A DNA stretch of 64,000 bases, taken from positions 711,539-775,538 of the forward strand of contig CAWUHX010000172.1 of assembly GCA_963922205.1 (NCBI GenBank). Reading direction: 5' to 3'. Both the position numbers and the translations under genes were made by a program. How positions within the stretch are numbered: position 1 is the stretch's first letter; the number at the start of each line of letters is the position of its first letter. The notes beneath the pieces were generated by a model. That model was not told the origin of the DNA. It saw nothing but the letters and a program-made list of their open reading frames with translations, and did not search any database. The stretch comes from Romanomermis culicivorax. Its lineage: Eukaryota; Nematoda; Enoplea; Mermithida; Mermithidae. Of the stretch, positions 25,101 to 37,610 are shown in pieces.

Positions 25101-27764
25101 ATGCATCTTTTCTGTATCCGATCCCCAAAATTTTCTTCCCCAAATGGGGAAAGAGCTCAAAATTGTTTTCCCCTTTCCGAATTTTTTTTCCCGAAAAAGC
25201 ACGATTTGGGGAAAAAAACAGTGTGTCGGATAAATTCCTGAGAACTATCGTTAACATGCTTCACCCGCTCCTGTAGAACACCAATATATTCTTCACGAGC
25301 TCATTTGGCTAATATAACTAGAATATTATCAATTTTTTCTTCATTTTTGCAGGTTTCTGACTCAGTGTTTTTTTTGTGCCAAAACATGGTTTTTGGCACA
25401 AAAAAAATTGGAATGGCACAAAAAATTTTGAGCGTTTCTGCCAATTGGCACAAATTTTTTGGCTGGTCAATCATTAAATTTCCTTGATTTTTAGACGTTT
25501 TAGGGGCTGAAAATGCAAAAATATTTCGGCGCTCCGCGCCGAATCAATGAATATAATATTTCCTATTCGTATATTTGACCCGAACGCAAACGATTTCTCT
25601 TCGAACAGTGTATTAGTATCGTTGCAGCAAACTTTATAGGCTGTCAAGACTGATGAGTGAAAAGAAATTCTGAATATTTTCACTTCATTCAGTCAGATTC
25701 GGATTTAAAACTGAAAATCTTTTTGTGTTTGATTGATTCAAATAGAGAAGTCGATATCGTTGATAATGGTACAATGTTTCGATCGAAAATTAACACGATT
25801 TTCTACTTTATTTTCTCTAGTCTTTACAAGGTTGTTAAATATACATAACACAGATATTCGTTCGTAGTCGAAAATAGAATCAATTTGAACTTCCTGAACA
25901 ATTCTACAGCTATTTAAATTGTCTCAGCATTCCATTTCTTTTTGGGATTTCGTGAACTATTTTGTTGCACAGTTTTTTCTTTTCTCACTGACATGGTTAG
26001 CTGAAAAAATAGGTTGGGCGCGATTTCTACGAAAAATTAATGCGTTAAACGTTAACTTTTTATCAAACTTTTCCAGTTTTCAGTATGTCTCTAGTAGAAA
26101 AAAATTTTTTGTGCCATTGGCACAAATTTTTTTTGGTCCCTTGTGCCAATTGGCACAAATGTCCGTGCACAAAAAAACGCTGTCTGGTAGCAAATTCTTA
26201 GTTTTTGCTAATTCCATTTCATTTTACATTCCAATTACCGGAAAATGTAACTAGGATTATGCGCAGGCTGAAGCCGTTACGCATTTGATGGGTATTTACT
26301 GTAGCATGTAGCTTTCCCGATCCATAAAAAGTACGGAAGGCTTGAACTTTGTTCCCGACGTCGGGAAAGCTATCCTTTCCCGATCAGGGAAACATCGGGA
26401 ACACCTTTCCTTATCAGGTCGGGAACGCTTCCAAATCACCGTTTTTTTTCCTCGAAGATTTTTTCCACATGATAACCGGACCCAAAATTTTTTGCCTCAT
26501 TTTCCAAAAATTTTCCTCATTTTTAAAAACGCTTATAATGTGGCTACGGATGCTTTTTTATGCATTTTAAAAGCATACCCAAGCATTTTGTTGTATTCGG
26601 AGTCAGAAACCTGCAAAAATGAGGAAAACATTGAGAAAATTCTGGTTATGTTTGTTAAAAGTGAGCTCATGAAGAATACATTTGTGTTCTACAGGAGCAG
26701 GTGAAGCATGTTAACGATAGAGTTCTGAGGAATTTATCCGCTCTATTTACATTTTGGTGGTTCCGATTAGAATCATCTAATTTTATTTAGCTCTTGGTTC
26801 GGCGCAGAGCGCCGAAATTTTTTTTGGATTTTCACTTTCTAAAACGCTGGAAAATGAACCTTCACAACGTTGAGAAATAAATTAAAATCAAACTGATGAA
26901 CTGTAATTTGTTTCCCATTCCGGCGCGGAAAAATTTACGGGTTTTTATATTCTAAAACGCTAGAAAATAAATCTCTCCAACAGATATTTATGAATAGAAG
27001 TTCTAAAATCGCAGTCTAGAATGATGTCTTCAATTTCCATCTTTAATAAGCGCAAAAGTGCAGGTTGCAAACGTTTAAAAACTTCCAAGCATCGAGAGGA
27101 AAAATTTATTAGAATTGATGAAAAATCTCAATTTTGGGCGACATAATGGACTGTTAACGATTAGAAAATGAAACGAGCTAACTTGATTGATGGAAACTGT
27201 TGAGCATTAATTAGTAAGTCGAAGTAGATATGATAACGGCCGCGCCTGATAGAAAATAGTTAAGATTATACCCATGACCGGCGCGTAGCGCCGGAAAATT
27301 TTGAGATTTTGACCCTTTTAAGTCCGCCAAAACGCATCTTTTCGGTTTTGAATTCCCCAAAATTTTTCCTCAATGAGAACCATACCCAAAATTTTGTTCT
27401 TCATTCCGAAATTTTTTTCCTCAAAACACCCAATTTGAGGAAAAAAAAACGGTGCTCCAAATACAACAAAATGCTTGGATATGCTCCTAAAATGCATAAA
27501 AAAGCGACCGTAGCTACGTTATAAACGTTTTTTATAATGAAGACAATTTTTGGAAAATGAGGAAAAAATTTTGGGTCCGGTTCTCATGTGGAAAAAATCT
27601 TCGAGGAAAAATAACGGTGTCCATCATCCGTAGCCACGTTATAAACAAACATTCATAAAAATGTGGAAAACTATTGGAAAATGATGAAAAAAATTTTGGG
27701 TCTGGTTCTCATGTGGAAAAAATCTTCGAGGAAAAAACGGTGCTTCGACTAATCAAATTGATGA
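25101..27764. repeat. Nested repeat cluster related to the foldback palindrome
   Basis: Several modules recur in both orientations. One is 'ggcgcgtagcgccgg' (around 27280). Another is 'atgagaaccggacccaaaat' type blocks (26470, 27550, 27690, 41110, 42690). A third is a 'ttggcacaaattttttttgg' type block (25370-25470, 26100-26180, related at 23780-23830), and a fourth is 'gattttcactttctaaaacg' (26826; inverted near 24130). These look like serial insertions of one AT-rich family. No real gene is visible. Confidence 0.65.
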
Positions 27765-29035
27765 CAGCATACCTGTAAGACCTCCGACTAGTTGGGGGTG
27801 GGGGAAAATCCGAAATTTTGGGGGGGGGGGTAGGAAAAAGTCGAAATTTTTCCCGAAAAAGGCCAAAAAACATACACTTTTTTGAAAATTTTTTTAATTT
27901 TTTCCAAACTGGGGGCATACCTGTACTTGGGGTGGGGCTTGGGGGGGGACCCCCCAACTCGGCCAACCCTGTACCCAAAACAGGCTTTTTTTTCGTCAAA
28001 AATTTACAGGCCAAATGGCTCCTAGACCTAAATTTTTAGGAGCCAAACAGACATTTTTAGGAGCCATAAATAATCAATGCACACTTTTGATAAAAATTAA
28101 TGCATTATATAATTCGTATAGTTTGATTGTATTTAATCCAAATTTATTTGTATCACAGATAGGGCAAATTTTTTGAATTTGCTTTTAAAACGGAACTCAT
28201 CAAAAAAGTTTATTTTCAATCAAAACACGACACGTTTATTCATTACGTTTCTTAGCAAAATCACCAGTTTTATATCGCGTTTCTTTAGCCCTTATTTTGT
28301 AAGCACTTTCGAAATCAAAATTATTACAATTGCTGTGGCATTTCTGCAAATGCATCAAGACGTCCAAATGTTCAGCCTGATTTGATGATCGATGAAAAAT
28401 CTAATTTTGCTATTTGATTTTTTGATTGAGGAAGACCTTACTGTTGTTTGCGATCAAGTTTTCGTCTTTAATCTGTTCACCAGAGAAAAACCACGCTCAA
28501 CGCCAGCGTTTGTTGCATTGAAACACAAAATTATCTCGGAAAAAACAGTTAAAAATAGTAGTAAATCGTTTATTGTTAAAGAGATCTTAAAAATAGAAAT
28601 GCATTCATGTAAAGTTGCTTGATATATAATATAATTATAGCAAACAACTAAAATTTGGTTAAACTTCAGCTGAATTTTTCGGAGCCAAATTGGCTCCTTG
28701 GAGTAAAATTTTAGGAGCCATTTTCGAACTTTTAGGAGCCCAGGCTCCTAAAATGACTAAAAAAAAAGCCTGACCCAAAATCATTTTCCCCCCAACCCCC
28801 CCCCCAGTTTGGAAAAAATTGAAAAAATGTTCAAAAAAGTGTATGTTTTTTGGGAAAAATTTCGACTTTTTCCTACCCCCCCCCCAAAATTTCGGATTTA
28901 CCCCCCCCCCCAACTGCCCAACTGGTCGGAGGTCTTACAGGTATGACTGGGGGGGTTGGGGGGAAACGATTTTGGGTACAGGGTTGGCCGAGTTGGGGGG
29001 GTCCCCCCCAACCCCCCCATACAGGTATGGATGAC
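27765..29035. mobile_element. Inverted-repeat element with long G/C homopolymer tracts
   Basis: The right arm (28745-29035) read in reverse matches the left arm (27765-28005) in the blocks 'catacctgtaagacctccga', 'aaatccgaaattttgggggg', 'gtaggaaaaagtcgaaattt', 'aaaacatacacttttttgaa', 'ccaaactggggg' and 'caactcggccaaccctgtac'. The modules are in shuffled order between the arms. An inner pair of 'ttaggagcc' repeats flanks 28040-28680. Multiple runs of 7-12 G or C could form G-quadruplexes. No coding sequence is visible. Confidence 0.75.
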
Positions 29036-29334
29036 AGTCCTCGCTCCGCAACACTTCGTTTCGTAGTTTTTTGAAGCAAAAATAATGCCTCGCGAGAAAT
29101 ATCGTACAGTAATCACGCGTGAGGTGGGCATATCGCAAAAAACTACATGACTTCGGCGTCAATAAAAGATCCCCAACGAAGCCACGAAAGAACGTCAAGT
29201 AGAATAAAAACCCTGCACCAGCCCTTACTCTAAAAGAACCTCATATTAAAAAACGCATTTCGGGGAAAAACAAAGCGGTTGGCAACATTGGCTGTGCGAA
29301 CAAAGAACCCTGAGCCCGTCATCGATGACTAGCA

Positions 29335-29660
29335 CTTGAAAAAATTTGTTACCGCTTGAAAAAATCGTTACCTTCGAACATGATGCACAAAATTTTTTCA
29401 AGATGCGTCGCAAAAATATCAAGACGCTTCGCGAAAATTTCAAGATGCATCGCAAAAGAATCAAAATGTAGGAGTTTTTCGATATTCGACTTTGTTTTCA
29501 AGTGCATCGGAATTTTTTCAAGCGCATCGCATTTTTTCAAGATAATCTTTTAAAAAATCAAGATGCCATCTTGAAAAAAATTAAGATCCCATCTTGAAAA
29601 AAAAATCAAGATCTCATCTAGAAAAAATCAAGATGGCCGAAAAAAATCAAGATTTTTAAA
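29335..29660 (+). repeat. Degenerate tandem repeat, TCAAGATGC(A/G)TCGC units
   Basis: Imperfect units of roughly 18-35 bp around 'ttcaagatgcatcgcaaaa' and 'aaatcaagatcccatcttga'. The left part matches 38170-38290 in reverse complement ('gcttgaaaaaatcgttacct' and 'tcgaacatgatgcacaaaat'), so another arm of the family lies about 9 kb away. Confidence 0.65.
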
Positions 29661-29694
29661 ACTAGCCAATCAAACGCATTGCTCCGCCTCGTAT

Positions 29695-29895
29695 AGTCTG
29701 TTTTTTATAAAATGCTTCCAAATCGAAAAAGAACAAAAATCAACTATGTCGTCAAAATCGCGTACCCAAAGCTTTCGCAATAGGATTTTTCATTCAATAA
29801 CTGTTAAAGGTCGATTGAATAGGCTCACAAATTTTCAGTCCAACACGACGAATGGTTTTAGCAGAAAACTGTAAAAATCTAAAATAGTACTTGTG
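29695..29895 (+). repeat. Dispersed repeat E, copy
   Basis: Contains 'gtcgtcaaaatcgcgtaccc', 'ttgaataggctcacaaattt', 'agcagaaaactgtaaaaatc' and 'aaaatagtacttg', matching the other copies in order. Confidence 0.65.
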
Positions 29896-29989
29896 TCACA
29901 TCAAGTAGATTTGGAGCCATGTCACATTAAACGAATTTGGGACAATCACATTGATGGAGGAGTCCATGCCAATTTGATAGAAAATACGG

Positions 29990-30900
29990 GGATGTCACTG
30001 TGAGTGGCATGCTGTGACCCTGTTGGGTGGCTCGCTTGATTTCTACTTCAGGAACCTAACCCAGCTGGTACTCCCTATAGGAGGGCCTATAGAGTACCTC
30101 GGTACTGTCCTTGGGTTCTGCTGTAGAGTAATGGACAGTACCGCCAGGTCAGGGGTGGCAATCCCTAGTCCCATTTAGTGAGAATGAAGGACAAGACCAT
30201 TTGTGGAATGGCCTACTGTAGGGGACCCGATTGTAAACCTAAATTCCCTTTTTGGCCCTAACCCCAGAGGTACGAGGGCTACTCTAACTGAGGGGATTCC
30301 CAAGGGAAAACCAGCTTAGGAAAATGTTCCCATAAATACACCCTCAACAACAATAATTCCCTGAGAACCCTTACCTAGTCCTTTTCTCAACTACGACTCG
30401 GCATGGGGCAATGGGTTCAGGGATCCTGGGATGACGGGAACAGGGGTAATGGCGTTCGGGTTCAGCGCGGGGTGTACTGTAAACAGGTCAGTGGGCGATG
30501 CAAGGGATCCACTAATGGAGCAGTGATGGAGGTACTAGGCCAGATGGGCGACGAATATCCTCTGTAGGAATGCAGGCGGCCAACGCAGTGTTGGACACAA
30601 AGATGTATGCAAATTTATTCGGTTACTGTAGGCGGCGTATGCAATGTAATGTTAAACAATGATATTATAACAATCGACGGATGCAAGATGCAAAAGCTAA
30701 ATGCAAGGAAAGCGATGTAGGCCCAAAAATGAGTGCAAAACTAATCAAACAGGCCCTTTTAAAGGGCCTCGTAGACCTACAGTATGCCCTAGGCGGAGCT
30801 AACAACACCCAAGCTAACTTCTACAGCGGAAATCGCCGCAGAAGATGCCTATGGTCACATAGACATTTTCCAGTTCGAATACGTTAAGCATTGGGGCGAG
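29990..30900. other. GC-richer island of unknown origin
   Basis: About 0.9 kb is much less AT-rich than its surroundings, with no long homopolymers and many 'cctgggat', 'gggccta' and 'tactgtag' words. A 68-codon frame at 30681-30887 shows no known motif. The composition suggests a solo LTR or a young unrelated insertion, but no paired end or target duplication was identified. Confidence 0.35.
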
Positions 30901-31829
30901 TTTCACTCTCCATGCTAAACATATGAACATCTTTTAGAGAGAATCTCCAAACTAGTCATTTCCCATTGCCAAACGTTGCTAGTTTTTACTGATAAGAGGT
31001 GCACGTAATGCTCCAATTATGGTCATGAGCTCGTAGAGCTTATCTTGGCGGAAATTCTAACTAACGGGTTACATACTGTTGTCTACATGCGCAACGGAAA
31101 AATAACAAAACGTAACGGAAATGAAACACAAAATGAAACAGACGTAAAATGAAACAGAAATGCACACAAGAATGCATGTAAAATATAATGAACGAAACGA
31201 AAAATAAGAGTAAGTAACTGTTAAACAAAAAGTGGTGAAAAACATAAAGTATCGGCATGATGTGAATCACGTGACGTTGGGCAAAATTGATCGGCACGTG
31301 ACACTTGCTTTCCACTTTTATAACATAGAAGCATTTTAACAAAAACAGGCTATATGTTTATATATTTTTAAACCTAAGGAGCTTTTATCCTGAAAGAAAA
31401 AACTAAGGCATGCTCAAAAATCAACTATAAGACGACCCTAAAAACAAAAATAATTTACGCCAGACACAAAATTATGCAATTAAGTAAGTGCGACCATATT
31501 TTTAAATAATGAGTAGCAAACGAAAATTTAAAACACATTTTATGAGAACTGAAAAATACTATATATTAAGGAAAATGAGGTTCTTAATTCAAAAATTAAT
31601 CACAGGTTTATCAAGCCTACTAATTTTGACAAGCTTATGCTTCTAAAAGTAATCCTCAAGAGGATTAGTCCATGATTTCAAATAGTCTAAGCACAGTTTT
31701 TCGCACATTTTTCGTAAACAATTCCCAAATATATACCAATCTCATCCTTTTCATTTGTCTCGTCAGCCGTATACAACTTTTTGTCATATACAAAACAATA
31801 TTGGCCACAGTTAGTTGTTCCTAACTACA

Positions 31830-33240
31830 AGAATCTAATTTCAAACCAAACTTCTTCTCAACACTCAACAAACATTTAACTTTCCCTTTTTAAAGGATTT
31901 TATAGCAAGTTTCACTCCAGCTTCAGAAATGTTGTCACTTCTTTCTACTGTTTTAGGAGGCTTGATATCGAAAAAATAACTTTTCTCATTTTTATCCTCA
32001 ATAGTTGATGTAAAAAGTGTACAATACTGATTATTGAATTCGCTCACGACTTCTAACTGGTCTTCCAAAAGAGTACCATCTTGCTTTTTAATGCTAAATA
32101 TTATTCTATTTTCAGCAGATCTTTTTTGCAACATTTTTGCTGTTGCAAGAGAAACTCTATCAGAGAGAATATCTTGGTAATGAGTTTTCCTTAATTTGGC
32201 TTTAATGTCAGATACGGTAAAATTTTAAGTTCATTTTTACTCTTTTTCAAACATTTGAGGTTTCCTCGACTTTAGAGTATATTTATCCTGCTCTCAAGGT
32301 TTATTTTCTTTTGACACAAAATTTTTTGTTGTACCCTTTTAGTGCGGGCAAATTCCCATTTGGAATCAACTTTAAAATGTTATCCAATGAATTTTCGGCA
32401 GACTCACTATTTACTCTATTCAAAAGCTTTAGAAAATACTTTTGGTCAACTCATTCAACTTTTGATTCTTTGTTTCTAAAAGACTTGCATCCATCTTCCA
32501 AATGGACATTAAGAAATCTTGTTTTCAATTTGATAACAAAACATTTATGATTACTACTTGCAAAATCAATTACACTGTGGGACTTGTAAGAATCAGCAAG
32601 TAATTGATTTGAATAAATTCTATCTATTCGAGAGCCAGTTTTACGAGCATGTGAAATATGAGTGAACAACTTTAACTTTGGGTTATGAAATCTAAAAACA
32701 TCCAAAAGATTCAGTTTATTTTTAATCAGCTCAAAAATATCAGCACCAGTTTCTTCTTGTCTAGAATTTCTTAAAGAATTTCTATCCAGATCCCTATTTT
32801 CAACAAAATTAAAATCACCTTGTACTAAAACTTCATCGTCGACAGTTAGTCGAAATATCCTGGTAGAGTTTTTCTTAAAAAGGTTTTTTTGTGACTATCA
32901 TTTGCTGGAGCATAAAGTACCAATATATAGAAAACTTTCTTCTAAACTTTGCAGATAAAAGCAAAAGCTCGACTCTTAATTTCAAAAATTTTTCTTTCAA
33001 TTTTCAGCCCTGGCGAAAGATTTACTAACAAAGCTATTCCTGTAGAATGTTCCAAAGGTCAAAAAGAAAATTTAGTTACAAAACTTTTACTAAAAGTATT
33101 TCTAAACATGAAGAAATCTTTACGATTTCTATAATGTGTTTCCTGTATTGCTAAAATATCAAATCTTTACTTTGTTTATAAATTTTACAAAGTTTTAAGT
33201 CATTTTTAGTCAGCCCTGCCCAGTTTAATGTGGCCACCTG
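31830..33240 (-). pseudogene. Decayed LINE ORF2: AP-endonuclease and linker
   Basis: Read on the minus strand, fragments in changing frames follow APE-type LINE endonuclease order: LNWAGLTKNDLK, then AIQETHYRNRKD, then LVLYAPAND, then VLVQGDFNFV...RDLDR, then DVFRFHNPKLKLFTH, then ARKTGSRIDRIYSNQLL and SSNHKCFVIKL. The endonuclease-to-RT linker follows (AENRIIFSIKKQDGTLLED, then EFNNQYCTLFTS). Stops and frameshifts interrupt it. It ends before any reverse transcriptase block at about 31830, so both ends are truncated. The GDFN and SDH-like (SNH) motifs mark the catalytic domain. Confidence 0.85.
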
Positions 33241-33560
33241 TGGTCTATTCCCAAGTGAGCGATTCCCAAGTGAGTGAATTCCCAATTTAACGACTCCCAT
33301 GTGAGCGATTCCAAAGTGAGAGAATTCATAAGTGAGTGACTTCCCAATTGAGCGATTCCCAATTGAGCGATTCCCATGTGACCAATTCTCAGGTGAACGA
33401 ATACCCAAGCGAGTGAATTCCCAATTGAACGATTCCCATGTGAGCGATTCCCAATTGAGCGATTCCCAGGTGAGCGAATACCCAATTGAGTGAATTCCTA
33501 ATTGAACGATTCCCATGTGAGCGATTCCTAAGTGAGTGACTTCCCAATTGAGCGATTTCA
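33235..33560 (+). repeat. Left arm minisatellite, ~18-20 bp GAGCGATTCCCAATT units
   Basis: About 17 units alternate 'gagcgattcccaattg', 'gagcgattcccatgt' and 'gagtgaattccca'. Units are contiguous with no unique spacers, so this is not a CRISPR array. Long open frames here are repeat translations. Confidence 0.9.
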
Positions 33561-34884
33561 AACAAGCGACCGAGAATGTAATAACACTTTGTTCATATTT
33601 TCTTTCTTTACCTAACATTTTCCTTTGTATGCATTTCTTAATTCTCTCGTTTTCTGGTTGTATTGTTGATGCTTTCGTTTTATGTATGTTTTAAAGTTTC
33701 CATCTTTTGTATCTGTTTTCTTTCTTTTTCGTTTTTCTTGTAATCTACTTTTGTTGGTCATGAAACAACACATTACAAGTTGTCATTTTGAATAAACGTA
33801 GTCTCCTGTGTAATTTTAATACAGTTCGACATGCTTGAGTCTTTCATCGTTGTAAGGGGCAAACTAAAATCGCCTACTTAGGCCTAAAAAAATAGGGCGG
33901 TTAGCGAAGTACTTTTTAAACGTCATCGGTCGGTTAGAAGGTCGTTTTTGGGTGGATTGGACAGTTATGGTATTTTGGTCGTAAAGGGCGGATGTCTTAC
34001 ATGAAACTAAAACTTGAAGTGGGCGGTTTGGACGATTAATAATGTGGCAGGGAAGGCGGTTTGGGTCGAAAAAGGACTTAATTGATTATTGAGGGTCGGT
34101 TAGGGCGGTTTGAACAGCCAAGGTTTTTTGAAAACGGAGGGACATTATGGGTGAAATGGTAATAAAAAGATTGAGATTGGACGGTTTGGACGGTTACTCT
34201 TTTTTTGTCGGAAAGGATGCGTTTGTTCATTTTTGCATAAGAAATTTCTGTGATACAACACAATGCGGGCCTAAGTTGAGTGTATTGCTGTGTCTCTTGT
34301 TAGCACAAAAAATTTTTGTACATGTATTCTGGTGGTAGCAAATGGTCGTTGAACAGTTGAAATATATTGTTAGTGGATCAAGCTGTATAGCTAAGTCGGG
34401 TCGAAGGCGCATGACGAAAAGCAGCACATAACTTTTGAGCCCAAAAATTATAACGAAAAAGCATTTTTATTCATAACCCAATGTCCCCTCGTCAACCGTT
34501 TGTAGCGGAAGTCAGTTTGTCAACCATATGATGAGGTTAATAAGAGCCAGAGGTCCCCTAGGTCGGAAATTTAGGTCGGGGTAAAATCGTAAATTTTAAT
34601 GGTAGTATTTAAAATATGCCGTGACCTTTTTTTTGCTCCCAACTTTTTTGCAGAGGAGGGGGGAGTTGTTGCAGTACTCTAACCACATACAACTTACAAA
34701 AATGAATAAGGCCCCTACTTTATGTTTTTTACAGTCAAAAAACATTTACTATTTCAGCTCCCTTTTCCAGCTCCCAATCATGCAACTTCAATGCACTAAT
34801 TATATGTACAGAATAGTCACACTTTGAAGATTGTCAAGCTAACTGATTCCTGCACAATTCAATAATCGGATACGACATACTTTT

Positions 34885-35018
34885 GGAAACATTATTTGAA
34901 CCAGCATCTGCAGCAGTATGGGCTTATTCCATCCCTGCTAAGGCTTGGAACAGTGCTTCCAATTGAAAGTCCTGATGCTGAATGCCGCTTTAGTATTATT
35001 AATCCCATTACATTATGA
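34885..35018 (+). pseudogene. hAT-type transposase C-terminal dimerisation fragment
   Basis: The frame reads YFWKHYLNQHLQQYGLIPSL then LRLGTVLPIESPDAECRFSI, then INPI and a stop. This follows the hAT dimerisation pattern (P.L..La...L.IPvssa.aER.FS...), with Cys-Arg where Glu-Arg is usual. The stretch is only about 45 codons and isolated, so the transposase is dead. It suggests that the inner unit at 33.86-36.40 kb derives from a hAT-like element. Confidence 0.6.
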
Positions 35019-35510
35019 ACTATGAGTTTGAAATCAAGTACCACTCCTGATCCACGTCAACAGACCTCACATGTCTCAACTCATAGCAGGAAAGTATGCC
35101 ACAACTTGGGTAACCATATGCGCACAGAAGACCCAACGCAGAAGCGGGGAAAAGGAAAGGAGAGCATGAAGAGGAAGACTTCCCAAGAGGTGATTTTTCG
35201 ATAAATCACATGTACATAAGTCATTATTTCATCTCCCAATTATATTTATAATGATTTCCTACAAGTAGTATATATTAATGTGCTGATATTCTTTCCTAAA
35301 AATCGCTATATGGCACAGAAGTTGCATACTTTCCCATTATCATTTGCTCAGTAAATGTGTCAAAAAGAGCAGTGAGTAATTCCTCACAATCACACATTGT
35401 GCAATTTTTCTCGAATTACAATAACCTACTGGGGAGAGGATGAGGTCTACCAAAATTTTTGGCTATAGTGAGCTGTTTTTATGGGGGTAGTAAATGAATT
35501 TCCAAATCTC

Positions 35511-35556
35511 AGACGGGGGTAATACCCCCCATACCCCCCTATGGGGTGCTCTGATA
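35511..35556 (-). repeat. G-rich repeat terminus, inverted copy
   Basis: The reverse complement reads 'caccccataggggggtatgg' then 'ggggtattaccccc', matching the modules at 18269 and 63958. Confidence 0.65.
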
Positions 35557-36929
35557 AGAGCTGTATAGTTTCGTGGAATTTGGCCTATACAGAAAATAAA
35601 TGCAGCAAAGTTCAAATGAGCACTGACAAAACACCATATGACTCTTTGGGGTCAAGTAAGCTAGGAGCATGAAGTATTGAATTTCGTGGAGAAAAAGTTG
35701 TTTCGCTTTGTCATTTGTTTGTATTTGTCGATTGGCTCTTAAGCTTTTGTTGACTGGTCTATTCCACTTATATGCATAATTAACGCTTTTGTTGTACTTA
35801 TCGTTTGATCTTGTTGACCATTTCTAATTTTATGTGAACCAAACGATTACTGTGTACAAAACATTCATATAAGGCGACTGTTATGCAACTTTTGAAAGAA
35901 AGATGCCCTTGTGACGCCTTACTAATTCGTGTTAAAAATCATTAAACCGCCCTAGCTGTCCAAACAGATGTTTTAATGATTGACATGCCAAACTATCCTA
36001 ACCGTCCTGCTCCTTCAAAAAAGGTCTTTAAATAACCTGAACGTCCAAACCGTCAAAAAAATTTTTCTAACCGTCCTTTACGACCAAATCGGCCATACCG
36101 TCCAACATGGCCAAGGGACCAAATGGCCCTAGCCGTCCAAACTGACCTAATCGTCCGAAGCGACCTAACTGTCCAAAACTGACCTAACGAACCAAAGTGA
36201 CCTGCCGTCCAAACTGACCTAACCACCCAAACAGACAAACCATACAAAAAATGAGCATGTTCTAGGTTGTGCAATAAACGTGACTATAAAACTTTAATCG
36301 ACCTAATTGATCTTGTACTACTTTTCTCTATAGAAACTGACCTTTACGCCAAGCAGTAAAAATTAGTGATCTATCTTAAAAATGTAAGTAGGCGATTTTA
36401 GTTCGGTCGTTGTAAGTGTGAAAATCTTCATAAAAAAACAAAAGAATGCTGAAACAAACAAAACATCAAGAGAAGGGAAACTTCAACAAAAAGGAAGACA
36501 TTAAGAACAAGTGAAAGTAGGCGGAAAAACATTAAAGAAAGAGAACATGAAGACAGTGTCAAGAAAGAAAAAGCAACATAGAGAAAGCAGCAAGGAAGAA
36601 AGATAAAAATGAAGATGAAAGATAATGAAGAAAAATCACAAAGGATAAAATTATGTAGAAAATAGAGCGTGCCGAATTGTATAGGAACTATACTGGAGAC
36701 TATGCTTATTGAAAATAAGAACTTGTAGTTGATTGTTTGATGAGCAAAAAAGAAAAAAGTAGATGCAGAGAAAAACGAAAATGAAAGAAAGCAGAGACAA
36801 AAGATGAAAACGTAAAAACATACATAAACGAAAACATCAACAATACACACAAAAAACAAAGAAAAAAATACATGCAAAGAAACATATAAGGTAAAGAAGG
36901 AAAATATGAAGAAATTGTTACTGCATTCT

Positions 36930-37140
36930 CGATCGCTGGATCGGAATCGTCCAATCGGGAATTCGCTGAATTGAGAATCGTCCACATGAGAATCACTCAA
37001 TTGGGAATAGTCCACATGGGAATCACTCAATTGGGAATTCGCATACTTGGGAATTCGCTCACTTGAGAATCGCTCACCTGAGAATCGCTCAACTGAGAAT
37101 CGCTCATTTGGGAATCGCTCACATGGAAATATCCCCCAGC
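36930..37140 (-). repeat. Right arm minisatellite of the foldback element
   Basis: Tandem 'gaatcgctcaattgg', 'gaatcgctcacatg' and 'gaattcgctcacttg' units, the inverted counterpart of 33235-33560. The arrays are not base-for-base complements, so each arm has evolved its own unit order. Confidence 0.85.
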
Positions 37141-37610
37141 TGTAATGCCTTGCTCATTTAAGACCGTAAATATGGCAGGCCCTACAGGGGTATTCAAGTA
37201 CTGGGCTCATGCTCATTAACACTGCATTAAACTAAAAATCATTAGAAAAATAATTTTATCACAGTGTAGTCGTTAACTTTTTCATCGTCAACAGCTTGAA
37301 ACGTTCATCCTGAAAATTCACTTTCGATTAGAAAGTATAACTGCGATTTTGCGGAGAACAACGGATAGGAAGCTCCAACTGAACTGAACAGAACGGAAAT
37401 TTCCGTTCCGTCGTTTGCATTCCGTTCCGTTCCGTTCCGCCGAAAAAGGTAAGTATAAATGACCGTTTACTTTCCTTATTTTCGGGCGACAAATTATCAG
37501 CACTGCGTATACCAATTTTTGACATTGTAATTTTCATCCTTTTTATATTACCCGCATATTCTTCTTCCTTCATGGCAGGCCCTACAGATGTTTATATAAA
37601 CAGGAAATCT

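Larger units (their letters stand above)
33235..37140. mobile_element. Foldback element with minisatellite arms
   Basis: The outer arms are tandem arrays in opposite orientation: 33235-33560 made of '(g)tgagcgattcccaatt' units and 36930-37140 made of 'aattgggaatcgctcacat' units. Behind each array are pyrimidine- or purine-rich stretches that also pair. A second inverted pair, 'aactaaaatcgcctactta' at about 33863-33883 and its complement at about 36383-36403, defines an inner unit. That unit has subterminal GGCGGTT/AACCGCC repeats at 33890-34130 and 35940-36260. Minisatellite-built TIRs resemble foldback (FB-like) elements. A decayed hAT-type transposase piece lies inside. The exact outer ends and target duplication are not resolved. 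Confidence 0.7.

Noticed and set aside
33235..33560. Possible CRISPR-like array of regular repeats
   Set aside because: Units are contiguous and variable with no unique spacers, in a eukaryotic genome and mirrored by an inverted array at 36930-37140.
33151..33618. 155-residue frame of LGIAHMGI-type repeats
   Set aside because: It is a translation of the minisatellite arm, joined at its end to LINE endonuclease sequence.
36428..37030. 200-residue Phe/Ser-rich minus-strand frame
   Set aside because: It translates the purine-rich arm of the foldback element, with no conserved motif.
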